NCBI RefSeq assembly: GCF_007744515.1
Contig: NZ_CP036268.1
Location: 940,529 to 1,004,528 of the forward strand
Length of the DNA stretch: 64,000 nt
Origin: Stratiformator vulcanicus
Lineage (GTDB): Bacteria > Planctomycetota > Planctomycetia > Planctomycetales > Planctomycetaceae
Direction: 5' to 3'
In this document: in pieces, positions 47,134-54,883 of the stretch
Layout: each line of letters begins with the position of its first letter
How positions within the stretch are numbered: position 1 is the stretch's first letter
Made by a program: the position numbers and the translations under genes
The notes under the pieces: generated by a model
Told to the model about the DNA's origin: nothing
Database searches by the model: none
The model's input: only the letters and a program-made list of their open reading frames with translations

Positions 47134-50100
47134 TCAATGAAAGTCACGCGACCGCACCGCAGCGGCGACCGTTTCGGAAAGGTCTTCGAGCCGGTCCACG
47201 ACAACGTGAATGACGTAACCAGTTTTATCTCGCTGTAACTTACCGTGCGCGATCACCGCGGTCGCCGTGCGGGCGATGCGGTGAAATTTCTCCCACACAT
47301 CGGGCCAGACGATCAGATTCGCATGGCCGGTTTCATCTTCAATGGTCATAAAGGTCACCCCCTTCGCGGTTCCCGGTCGCTGCCTGAGCAAGATTAAACC
47401 GGCGACCTTTATCGACTGCCCGTCGTGACGTTCTTGAAGCAGCTCTGCGGTCGTCACTTGCAGGTGATCCATTTCATTTCTTAAAAACTGCAGCGGATGC
47501 CCTTCGAGTGACAACCCCGTCGCCCGGTAGTCGGCGGCAACCCCTGCTTCTTTCGATTCGAAGGGCAATGTCGGCGTCTCCTCCGATTGATCGACGCGAT
47601 CGGTCAGCGGGGCGGCCCGGCGCGACGGCATTGCCTGCCAACGCGCTTCTCTTCGTTTTAACTTTAGTTCTCGAAACGCATCGGCTGCGGCCAACCGGTC
47701 CAAGGCCGACGACGCGAGCCCGGTCCGCCGCGCGAGTTCGTCGAACGATGCGAAATTACTTGCTGTCCGGGCCGCGAGAAGCCGCTCGGCATCGGCTTGC
47801 CTCAAACCGCGGACCATCCGCAGCCCGAGCCTGATTGTCGAGGAGCCCCCTTGTGTTTGAACGCCGTGCCGCGGCGGTTCGAGATTATCGGCCAGCTCAA
47901 GCGTGCAGTCCCACTGTGAGCGATTCACGCAAACGGGTCGGACTTCCACATCGTGCTGCCGCGCATCGCGAATTAATTGGGATGGCGAATAAAACCCCAT
48001 CGGCTGGCTGTTGACCAAAGCGGCGCAAAATGCCGCCGGATAGTAACATTTCAGCCAGCACGAATAATAAACCAGAATCGCAAAACTCGCCGCGTGCGAT
48101 TCGGGGAAGCCGTATTCACCGAACCCGCGAATTTGTTTAAACAGCCGCTCCGCGAATTCGCCGGTGTAACCGTTACGACTCATGCCCTCTTTAAGACGGT
48201 GTTCGAACTCATCAATCTTTCCGGTGCTGCGCCACGCCCCGATCGCGCGGCGGAATTCGTCGGCCTCACCCGGTGAAAATCCCGCCGCCACCTGCGCGAG
48301 CTTCATCGCCTGTTCCTGAAAAATCGGCACACCGAGCGTCCGCTGCAAGACGCCGCGAACTTCATCGCTCGGATAGGTTTCTTCTTCCAAACCATCACGC
48401 CGCCTTAGATAGGGATGTACCATGTCTCCTTGAATCGGCCCCGGTCGCACGATCGCGACTTCAATCACAAGATCATAAAACGTGCGAGGCTTCAGGCGCG
48501 GCAGCATCGCCATTTGCGCCCGACTTTCGATTTGAAAGACTCCCATCGTATCTGCCCGCTGAATCATCTCATAGACGGTGGGGTCCTCCTTAGGAATCTC
48601 ACAAAGGGATTGAGGGCTCATCAAGCCCACGGGCACCGCCCCGTGGGTCCGCGCCGACTTCAATAACTCAAAACACCGCTTCAAAGCCGTCAGCATCCCC
48701 AAGGCAAGGCAATCGACTTTAAGGATTCCTAATGCCTCAAGATCATCTTTCTCCCACTGCACGACGGTGCGATCCTTCATGGAAGCATTCTCGATGACAC
48801 ACAACTCGTCGAGACGCCCGCGGGTCATGACCATCCCGCCGACATGCTGTGACAGGTGTCGCGGGAATCCGAGAATTTGATCCATAAAATAGACAAGCTG
48901 CTTCGCCGTCCGGCTCCCCGGCTGTAAACCCGCTTCAAGAAAGCGGTCATTAATATCGCCCTCCACGCCGTACCGTCCGATATGTCGGGCAAGTGTGTCG
49001 ACCCGGTCGAGGGACAGACCGAGCGCCTTGCCGATGTCGCGAATGGCCGAGCGGGCGCGATAAGTCACTACCGTCGCCGCCAGCCCTGCCCGCTCCCTTC
49101 CGTATTTCTCATAAAGATATTGCAGTACCTCCTCGCGGCGTTCGTGTTCGAAATCAATGTCGATATCGGGAGCCTCATCGCGTTCTTTGCTGATGAATCG
49201 CTCGAACAACAAGTCGTGCTGGTCGGGATCGACCTCCGTCACGCCGAGGCAATAGCAGACTGCCGAGTTAGCTGCCGACCCGCGCCCCTGGCAAAGAATC
49301 TCTTTACTCCGCGCGAACCGTACGATGTCTTGCACGGTTAAAAAATACGCCTCGTATCGGAGCTCACGAATTAGCTTTAATTCGTGATCGAGCAGCCTGC
49401 GCACGCTGCCTGGAATGCCGTGCGGATACCGCCGAGAGGCCCCGACTTCTGTCAGTTCTTTTAAGTAGGAATAAGGCGTGTGCCCCGCGGGGGTTAGTTC
49501 TTCTGGGTATTCATAGCGAAGTTCGTCGAGATTGAAATGACAGCGGTCGGCGATCTCGACGGCTCGCCGTAGCGCATCGGGACGATCTTGATACAGGCGG
49601 TCTAGTTCGTCTCGTGATCGTATATGATGATACCCATTGGGGGGGAGATGCGACGCCAGTTCGGCAACGGGCTTGCCCAGGCGGATCGCCGTTAAGACGC
49701 CGTGCAGATGGCGCCTCTGCTGCTCGTGATAGCGAACATCGTCGCCGGCCGCCAGCGGAAGGCCGGCCTGCTTGGCGAGCGAACTCATCCGCGTCAGGGT
49801 CAATCGGTCTTCCGGTCCGCGGCTCAGTTCGGCGAGCGTATAAAGTCGACTGGAGAAAATGTCTCGATAGGCGGACAGAGATCTTAATGCGTGGTCCGGA
49901 TCGCCGATTAAGGCTGCAAGTGGCACTCCGGCAATCAATCCGGCGGAATATCGCGAGACGTTTTCCAAGGTGAGTCGACATTCCCCTTTCTTCGCCGCCC
50001 TTCGCCCGGTGGTCAGCAATCGACACAGTTGCCCGTACGATTTGCGGTCAGTCGCCCAGACAATCAATGGCGGGGTATCAACCAGATGCAATTCGGTGCC

Positions 50101-50394
50101 GATGATCAGTTTCAGCCCGACCTGCTTTGCCGCGACATGAGCGCGGACGACACCGGCGAGACTATTGCGATCTGTGACCGCCAACGCCTCATATCCTAGT
50201 GCGGCTGCCTGTCCGATTAATTCGTCGGGATGAGATGCGCCCTCCAGGAAGGTAAAATTCGTCAGGCACCGCAGCCCGGTGATGCGAGTGTTTTTTACGG
50301 CGCGGGCTTTTCGCTTCGGTTGCGGCGCAGCATCGATCCGCCCGGCTATTGCGGGGTGAGACTCACGGGCTTTGGGCGGCGGTTCGTCAGGCAT
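47134..50394 (-). CDS. dnaE2: Error-prone DNA polymerase DnaE2
   Basis: A 1086-residue C-family polymerase, the size of DnaE2 rather than DnaE1 (about 1160). The PHP domain starts TGLRCLTNFTFLEGASHPDELI. Catalytic aspartates are in EAPDIDIDFEHERREEV. DnaE2-typical blocks include QGRGSAANSAVCYCLGVTEVDP, FPRHLSQHVGGMVMTRGRL and VPIFQEQAMKLAQVAAGFSPGEADEFRRAIGAWR, and the OB fold near the C-terminus has VAGLILLRQRPGTAKGVTFMTIEDETG. It performs translesion synthesis with ImuA and ImuB, whose genes lie directly upstream on the same strand. ATG at 50394. Confidence 0.95.
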   Translation of the reverse strand: MPDEPPPKARESHPAIAGRIDAAPQPKRKARAVKNTRITGLRCLTNFTFLEGASHPDELIGQAAALGYEALAVTDRNSLAGVVRAHVAAKQVGLKLIIGTELHLVDTPPLIVWATDRKSYGQLCRLLTTGRRAAKKGECRLTLENVSRYSAGLIAGVPLAALIGDPDHALRSLSAYRDIFSSRLYTLAELSRGPEDRLTLTRMSSLAKQAGLPLAAGDDVRYHEQQRRHLHGVLTAIRLGKPVAELASHLPPNGYHHIRSRDELDRLYQDRPDALRRAVEIADRCHFNLDELRYEYPEELTPAGHTPYSYLKELTEVGASRRYPHGIPGSVRRLLDHELKLIRELRYEAYFLTVQDIVRFARSKEILCQGRGSAANSAVCYCLGVTEVDPDQHDLLFERFISKERDEAPDIDIDFEHERREEVLQYLYEKYGRERAGLAATVVTYRARSAIRDIGKALGLSLDRVDTLARHIGRYGVEGDINDRFLEAGLQPGSRTAKQLVYFMDQILGFPRHLSQHVGGMVMTRGRLDELCVIENASMKDRTVVQWEKDDLEALGILKVDCLALGMLTALKRCFELLKSARTHGAVPVGLMSPQSLCEIPKEDPTVYEMIQRADTMGVFQIESRAQMAMLPRLKPRTFYDLVIEVAIVRPGPIQGDMVHPYLRRRDGLEEETYPSDEVRGVLQRTLGVPIFQEQAMKLAQVAAGFSPGEADEFRRAIGAWRSTGKIDEFEHRLKEGMSRNGYTGEFAERLFKQIRGFGEYGFPESHAASFAILVYYSCWLKCYYPAAFCAALVNSQPMGFYSPSQLIRDARQHDVEVRPVCVNRSQWDCTLELADNLEPPRHGVQTQGGSSTIRLGLRMVRGLRQADAERLLAARTASNFASFDELARRTGLASSALDRLAAADAFRELKLKRREARWQAMPSRRAAPLTDRVDQSEETPTLPFESKEAGVAADYRATGLSLEGHPLQFLRNEMDHLQVTTAELLQERHDGQSIKVAGLILLRQRPGTAKGVTFMTIEDETGHANLIVWPDVWEKFHRIARTATAVIAHGKLQRDKTGYVIHVVVDRLEDLSETVAAAVRSRDFH

Positions 50395-50706
50395 TGATTC
50401 TTAAAGAGTTATCGTGCTTTTAATGTATTAGAGCCGGTGTCAATAAGCACTGCGTCCTGAGACGCGGTGGTCGAGCGCGCGATGATGTGATAGAGAGGGA
50501 CGAGGTTCCTCCCCGCGCTCGGTCCGCGGTTCTTTCGAACGCGCGGTTTGTAAATCGAGTACTTTCTGCGATTTTCACTGGGGGTGTTTCCAAGTCGTGT
50601 GAAATATAAGCCCGAGGCGCCAGCCGTCGGGCAATCGCTAGTTGATCGACCATCGACTTGCGGCTCTGGCCGGTATTAATATGCTTCAAGCATGAGCAAG
50701 TTTGCG
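50395..50706. other. Intergenic region between imuB and dnaE2
   Basis: This 312-bp gap lies within the mutagenesis cassette. It holds a short hairpin-forming repeat (50608-50632) and a small palindrome atgcttcaagcat near 50682-50694 by the imuB stop. A 104-residue reverse frame (50420-50734) has no protein-like features. dnaE2 could therefore have its own promoter here; no SOS-box-like sequence was recognised in it. Confidence 0.45.
50608..50632. repeat. REP-like hairpin element
   Basis: cccgaggcgccagccgtcgg and the next g form an 8-bp stem (CCCGA+GGC with GCC+TCGGG, one bulged G) over a GCCA loop, preceded by aag. The sequence resembles short palindromic repeats I recall in planctomycete intergenic regions; copy number cannot be checked here. 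Confidence 0.5.
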
Positions 50707-52290
50707 CTATTCGAAGAGGCCGTGCAGGAACCATTCGCTGCGGGCGTGCTTTAAGTCTTGAAATAGCCAGTACCGCTCTCCCTGAACGGTTTCGACGCGC
50801 CAGTAGTCCCGCCGAATTTCATGACCGGTCCACCAAGCCGACTCAATTCGTTCCGGCCCCCAGCGACGTCGGATGTCGAACGTGCGTCCCCGCCGGATAA
50901 AGCGATAGGGCGGCCCGTCCGGGACAATCGACCACACGCGAATCGCTTCAGGTTCTTTCAGCAGACAGGTCGGTCGCGCGGTAGGGCTAAGGTACTTCGT
51001 TGTGGGCAAAAATGGCCTTAAACGAGGTGATTTCACCGCTGGTTCTTCCTGAAAAGCGCGTTCCGGAATCGGGTGGCCGGTCGAAACCGTGCGAGAGACA
51101 CACAGGTCTCCGAGCCGTCCGCTCAGGCATTCGATGAGGTCGGCGAATTCTCTGTCGCGATCTTGCTCGCCATCGCCGAATAGATCGCTTTGTTTCCGCT
51201 TGAGCGGTTCCCGGACGGTGACTTCGCCTGCAATGCGTTCAATTTCTTCCGGCAGCCGCATCCGTTCGAGTTTCAGCCGCACGAGATTCATGAATCGGTC
51301 GGGATCGACCGTCGGGCGGGCGGTGCCGACGTTAAAAGAGAGTGGTGTTCCCTCCGGCGGAAGGACTTCCCAGCGTACTTCGCGCATGCCGATTCCCGGT
51401 CGCAGGCGTTTCAACAGGCGCTCGGTCAGCTTCTTTAAAATTTGTTCGACGATATGACCGCCTTCAATTGGCACGTCAAATTCCCAGTTCGCTCGTACCG
51501 GTTCGGGGGGTGGCGTGGGATGAACTTGCTCGGCGATGTCGCCCGTTGCCTGATCCAGCCGTTTTAATAACTCGGGACCGAACCGTGACGGCAAAGTCTC
51601 CCGCGGCAGCGTGCGCAGGTCGCGAACGGTCCGGATATCAAATTCTTTTAATTTGTCGACGGAGGTGCTGCGAACTCTTAATGCGGCCAGTGGCAGCGGA
51701 TCGAGATGCCGCAGGGTGTCGGCAGCGGAGACCGCGATCACGTGGCCCGAGGATCGCGTGAACCTCGCTGCGGCCCATGCGACGCCGACCGTTGCCGCGA
51801 TCGCAACGCGGGCCTGGTAGTCGTACTCGGCGAAGAACTGAATGACCGCCTGCCCTAGCGGCCGCTCTCCGCCGAACAAATGAGTGCAGCCGGTGATGTC
51901 TATTAAAAGACTGTCCGGCTCTGCGACATTTTCTTCGACAGGAGGAACTCCCGTCACGGGACTGAACCGCCGACAGGCGAGCGCGAACTGCTCAAGCACT
52001 TCTCGATCTGCCGTCGGATCCGCCGCGGTGAAAATCGCGGCGGGTTGGACACCGGTTAACAGGGCCTGCGCCTCGGCGAGTGGCAACCCGGGTCGCACCC
52101 CATAGCGCCCCGCCGATTGCGAGCAGGCCGTGACCTTCAGCGCGCCACCCCCGGCCGGGGCATGCAGCACGATTGGCGGGTCAGGGCGGCTCTCAGGCCC
52201 GTCGTTCGTTCGCGGCAGTTCGGAACGCTCGCATTGGCGAAATCGCTGGACGGGCCAGTTGGGCAGCCACACGGACAAGATGCGTTTCAT
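50707..52290 (-). CDS. imuB: ImuB, Y-family-polymerase-like mutagenesis protein
   Basis: A 527-residue protein of the DNA polymerase Y family lacking catalytic activity. It begins RILSVWLPNWPVQRFR and has ALKVTACSQSAGRYGVRPGLPLAEAQAL, DSLLIDITGCTHLFGGE, VAIAATVGVAWAAARF, LPLAALRVRSTSVDKLKEFDIRTVRDLRTLP and a C-terminal part ending LKHARSEWFLHGLFE. ImuB bridges DnaE2 to the sliding clamp: QSDLFGDG near residue 388 could be the clamp-binding motif. The ATG at 52290 lies inside the end of imuA, overlapping by 98 bp. It is followed by dnaE2. Confidence 0.93.
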   Translation of the reverse strand: MKRILSVWLPNWPVQRFRQCERSELPRTNDGPESRPDPPIVLHAPAGGGALKVTACSQSAGRYGVRPGLPLAEAQALLTGVQPAAIFTAADPTADREVLEQFALACRRFSPVTGVPPVEENVAEPDSLLIDITGCTHLFGGERPLGQAVIQFFAEYDYQARVAIAATVGVAWAAARFTRSSGHVIAVSAADTLRHLDPLPLAALRVRSTSVDKLKEFDIRTVRDLRTLPRETLPSRFGPELLKRLDQATGDIAEQVHPTPPPEPVRANWEFDVPIEGGHIVEQILKKLTERLLKRLRPGIGMREVRWEVLPPEGTPLSFNVGTARPTVDPDRFMNLVRLKLERMRLPEEIERIAGEVTVREPLKRKQSDLFGDGEQDRDREFADLIECLSGRLGDLCVSRTVSTGHPIPERAFQEEPAVKSPRLRPFLPTTKYLSPTARPTCLLKEPEAIRVWSIVPDGPPYRFIRRGRTFDIRRRWGPERIESAWWTGHEIRRDYWRVETVQGERYWLFQDLKHARSEWFLHGLFE

Positions 52291-52975
52291 CGTTCAACAT
52301 CACTTCGATCCCCTGTTCCCCCTCCCTGCCCGCGGCCGTATCTCGCAAGGGATACAGCGACCGCACCCGCCAGTGCGGGCGTAGCGTCTCCTCATTAATG
52401 TTTTGCCCGGCCATCGTGCGGACTTCCAGCCGCATGTCAGACCAGCAGACATCGCGTCGCGTCGAATCGGGCCGCAGAAAGAATCCGCAACCTCCCCCGA
52501 CCTGAGCCGCCCGTTTAAGCCGCTGCATCGCGGTGTCGGATGTCCGCCCCAGTCGGGCGAGCACCGTTCCCACCGCCCGACAGCGCAGCGCCTGTTCCAG
52601 CGACCACAGTAAATCTTTCTGCGAAGACGGTCGGACGATCAGCAGTCGCGTCGGCTCGATCCCGTAGCCGCATAGTCCCGCCGGAAAGAACCGCTCCTGG
52701 TCCTGTTTCGGTTCGACGAGTACCACTTGAGAAGTCGCTCGCGCTTCGGCCAGCACCGACGACGCACACACCAACGCCAGCCCCGTGGCGGGTCCGACCA
52801 GTTCGACCGTGCCCCCCGGCTGCAATCCACCACCAAGCAGTGTTGCCAGCGGCGCCAGTTGCGGTCCGACCGCCACCGGCTCCTCAGTCCGCTCGCTCAC
52901 GCCCCGTGTTTTGGTGAGTTGTCGCATCTGCTGCCGCAGTGCGCGCACCGTGTCTTCTCGTCTGCACCCCTCCAT
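52193..52975 (-). CDS. imuA: ImuA, RecA/SulA-like mutagenesis protein
   Basis: A 260-residue ImuA-type protein. It has the RecA-like core pattern LATLLGGGLQPGGTVELVGPATGLALVCASSVLAEA (Walker A-like GPATGLAL, degenerate), VVLVEPKQDQERFFPAGLCGYGIEPTRLLIVRP and LLWSLEQALRCRAVGTVLARL, and a C-terminal region that overlaps imuB by 98 bp. ATG at 52975 is chosen because GGGGGAAATG has purine-rich sequence immediately upstream and the longer frame is antisense to an adjacent gene. It is the first gene of the imuA-imuB-dnaE2 cassette. Confidence 0.88.
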   Translation of the reverse strand: MEGCRREDTVRALRQQMRQLTKTRGVSERTEEPVAVGPQLAPLATLLGGGLQPGGTVELVGPATGLALVCASSVLAEARATSQVVLVEPKQDQERFFPAGLCGYGIEPTRLLIVRPSSQKDLLWSLEQALRCRAVGTVLARLGRTSDTAMQRLKRAAQVGGGCGFFLRPDSTRRDVCWSDMRLEVRTMAGQNINEETLRPHWRVRSLYPLRDTAAGREGEQGIEVMLNDETHLVRVAAQLARPAISPMRAFRTAANERRA

Positions 52976-53031
52976 TTCCCCCGCTCCGCTTCGGATTGGG
53001 ACCTCAAACACCCGGGCGACTGTAGCAGTGT

Positions 53032-53043
53032 GAACGCATGTTT
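53032..53043. promoter_or_regulatory. Candidate SOS/LexA box upstream of imuA
   Basis: gaacgcatgttt lies 57-68 bp upstream of the imuA start. It is a near-palindrome matching the Gram-positive-type SOS box GAAC-N4-GTTC except for the last base. The position suits damage-induced control of imuA-imuB-dnaE2. No lexA is in the window, and LexA specificity in this lineage is not known to me, so the call is tentative. Confidence 0.4.
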
Positions 53044-53191
53044 CAATAGGCGTTTGGCAAAGTGGCGAAGATGTTTGAAAATGTCCGGGCGCCGCAGGTC
53101 TGATTTGAACGTCATGCCGAACCCGCATTGACCGCGAAAGGCGACATTTCGGATGCTTCGCCGACTCACACACATTTCGAGGGGCAATCCG

Positions 53192-53451
53192 GTGCAACCG
53201 AACGAACTGCCTGACCGACCACGCCTTGTCGCCGGAACGATCACCGCTTCGCTCAAACCCTCCGACAGTGGTTTCGACGGCCGACGTGGGCGATCTGGAT
53301 CGCCCTGTCCCTGCTGACGAGCGGGATTCCCGCCACCCTCGAAGGCGGCATTCGCAAACTCGGCGGCACCTTCGCGCTGGGCGATTTCTGGAGCCTTCTG
53401 CAAACGACGGCTCCACTGACGCTCTCGCTCGCCCTCCTGACGCTGGGTTGG
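53192..53451 (+). other. Likely 5' part of membrane protein, broken by frameshift
   Basis: GTG at 53192 has GAGGGG eight bases upstream and opens VQPNELPDRPRLVAGTIT... but stops at about 53312 in that frame. From 53215 on, the next frame is continuously open into the CDS at 53452 and encodes clear membrane helices (TWAIWIALSLLTSGIP and WSLLQTTAPLTLSLALLTLGW), yet contains no ATG, GTG or TTG before 53452. The parts fit one protein if one base were missing near 53215-53290. Confidence 0.5.
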
Positions 53452-53805
53452 ATGCGAAACTGGTGGCAGGACCGCACCGGCCCGCTGCCGCCGCTGATGC
53501 TGTTCGCCGGCATCGGGCTGGCCGGTTCCCTGTGCGACATCCCCGGCTTTCCGCCCCCCGCGAATATCTTCCCGACCGAGACGGGCGGCATTGTCGCCGT
53601 CACGCTTGCCGCGTGCGTTAACGTCGCCGTCGGCTACTTCCTCGCGTACGGCTGGGCAGGCTTCAGCGCCTCAATCGTCCTCGGCATTTGGCTGGGCACC
53701 CGCTGGCAACGCTTCGCCAACCGAGTTGATCAAGCGGCCGCGGAGCGGGATGATACTCACCGCTTTGATGATTCGACGGGGCAACCCCAAAAGCTTGCCG
53801 CGTAA
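53452..53805 (+). CDS. Membrane protein, unknown function; true N-terminus probably upstream
   Basis: A 117-residue frame from ATG 53452 with two hydrophobic segments (PLMLFAGIGLAGSLCDIPGF and IVAVTLAACVNVAVGYFLAYGWAGFSASIVLGIWLG), then a hydrophilic tail. The same frame stays open upstream to 53215 with two more membrane helices, so the annotated start is almost certainly internal. The real protein would have about four helices and start at GTG 53192 if a one-base frameshift is accepted. No family is recognised. It follows imuA divergently and precedes the Tsr3-like gene by 24 bp. Confidence 0.6.
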   Translation: MRNWWQDRTGPLPPLMLFAGIGLAGSLCDIPGFPPPANIFPTETGGIVAVTLAACVNVAVGYFLAYGWAGFSASIVLGIWLGTRWQRFANRVDQAAAERDDTHRFDDSTGQPQKLAA

Positions 53806-53829
53806 TTCATAATTAACTGAGTCACAGAT

Positions 53830-54285
53830 TTGACCCCCCCCACGATTATCGTTGTCCACCCGAAAGAGCGTCGTAGTAAGTGCAGTGTGGAGCCGCTGCG
53901 GGGGCGGGAGGGGTTTGTATTCTGGAAATACCCCGGTCGCGGCGTCGAATCGTTGGACCGGTACGTGCGTTTGGGATTCGGGGGGCCGGAGATTGGGCCT
54001 GCCGACGCGGAAGCCGGGCTGCTCTTAATTGACGGCAGTTGGCGTCACGCCGAGGCGATGGAGCAAGATTACGGCGACGTACCGGTGCGGAGCCTGCCCC
54101 GCTGGGAGACCGCCTATCCGCGGGTCTCGAAGATGAACAGCGATCCGATGGGCGGGCTCGCGACGATCGAGGCCCTCTATGCAGCGCATTATCACATGGG
54201 ACGCGACACGCAGGGATTGCTCGACGAGTATTATTGGCGCGACGAATTTTTAAATCTCAATCGCGAGCGGCTCGCCAGCAATTAA
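53830..54285 (+). CDS. Tsr3/DUF367-like rRNA aminocarboxypropyltransferase homologue
   Basis: A 151-residue protein starting at TTG 53830, the only start codon after an in-frame TGA. The pattern matches the Tsr3/DUF367 family: an N-terminal [19 protein letters not shown] (family D-x-K-x-C-S-x-x-x-L), [14 protein letters not shown] (family V-D-C-S-W), [32 protein letters not shown] (family NPVNYG...L.C.EALAAALY) and [15 protein letters not shown] (family LL..F.WG..F...N). Tsr3 proteins transfer 3-amino-3-carboxypropyl from SAM to small-subunit rRNA in eukaryotes and archaea. Distant DTW-family proteins share some motifs, so tRNA modification is an alternative. It overlaps the convergent small secreted protein by four bases. 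Confidence 0.65.
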   Translation: MTPPTIIVVHPKERRSKCSVEPLRGREGFVFWKYPGRGVESLDRYVRLGFGGPEIGPADAEAGLLLIDGSWRHAEAMEQDYGDVPVRSLPRWETAYPRVSKMNSDPMGGLATIEALYAAHYHMGRDTQGLLDEYYWRDEFLNLNRERLASN

Positions 54286-54698
54286 TGCTTTTCAGTTTCG
54301 CCGCCGTGAAGTTCGGGGAAGGCGCGGACCTTGTGGTCGGCTTCGTATACTCCGTAGCCGTTCTGCAGTCTGCGGCCGTGCAGCCAACCGAGCGACACGC
54401 GTGAGTACCATGGGTCGTAGTCGACGCCGAAGGTGCCTTCATTGCGGTACCGGCAGCCGTTGCCTTTAGAATCACCGCCGCCGACATAGTAGCCGCTGTA
54501 TTTCTCGTCGTAGGTGCAGTCGGCCCACGGGAAGAGCCGGTTGGGATAGCCGGTATTGCGGAGGCGACAAAGTGGGCCGGTCGAGTGATGCACGATCGGC
54601 AGGCTGAGTGCGAATCGTTCAAACTTCCCGGCGTCGGCCGAACCGGAGAATAACCCGCAGATCGCGAGAGACAACACGGCGAATCGCGTCTTAATCAT
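54282..54698 (-). CDS. Small secreted protein, unknown function
   Basis: A 138-residue protein with a signal peptide ([24 protein letters not shown]). The mature part is Gly/Tyr/Trp/Cys-rich: [71 protein letters not shown]. The three cysteines and the aromatic pattern suggest a compact extracytoplasmic domain. No family is recognised with confidence. ATG at 54698; the longer frame lacks protein-like features. It is codirectional with the matrixin-like gene, whose stop is at 54884, 185 bp upstream. Confidence 0.72.
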   Translation of the reverse strand: MIKTRFAVLSLAICGLFSGSADAGKFERFALSLPIVHHSTGPLCRLRNTGYPNRLFPWADCTYDEKYSGYYVGGGDSKGNGCRYRNEGTFGVDYDPWYSRVSLGWLHGRRLQNGYGVYEADHKVRAFPELHGGETEKH

Positions 54699-54883
54699 GG
54701 TCTCATCCGTGGCACACGGGTTCCGGCCCCAATTCCATCTACGCCCGGCGGCGCTGAGCCTTGAATCGTATCGAACGTGCCATCGACCTGTGATCAGTGC
54801 CGCTACGGCCCGGATGAAAAACCTCGCTGAATTTATCGAATCGACCGTTAAGGTTGACCAAATCGAACTCGCCACGTCATCGA

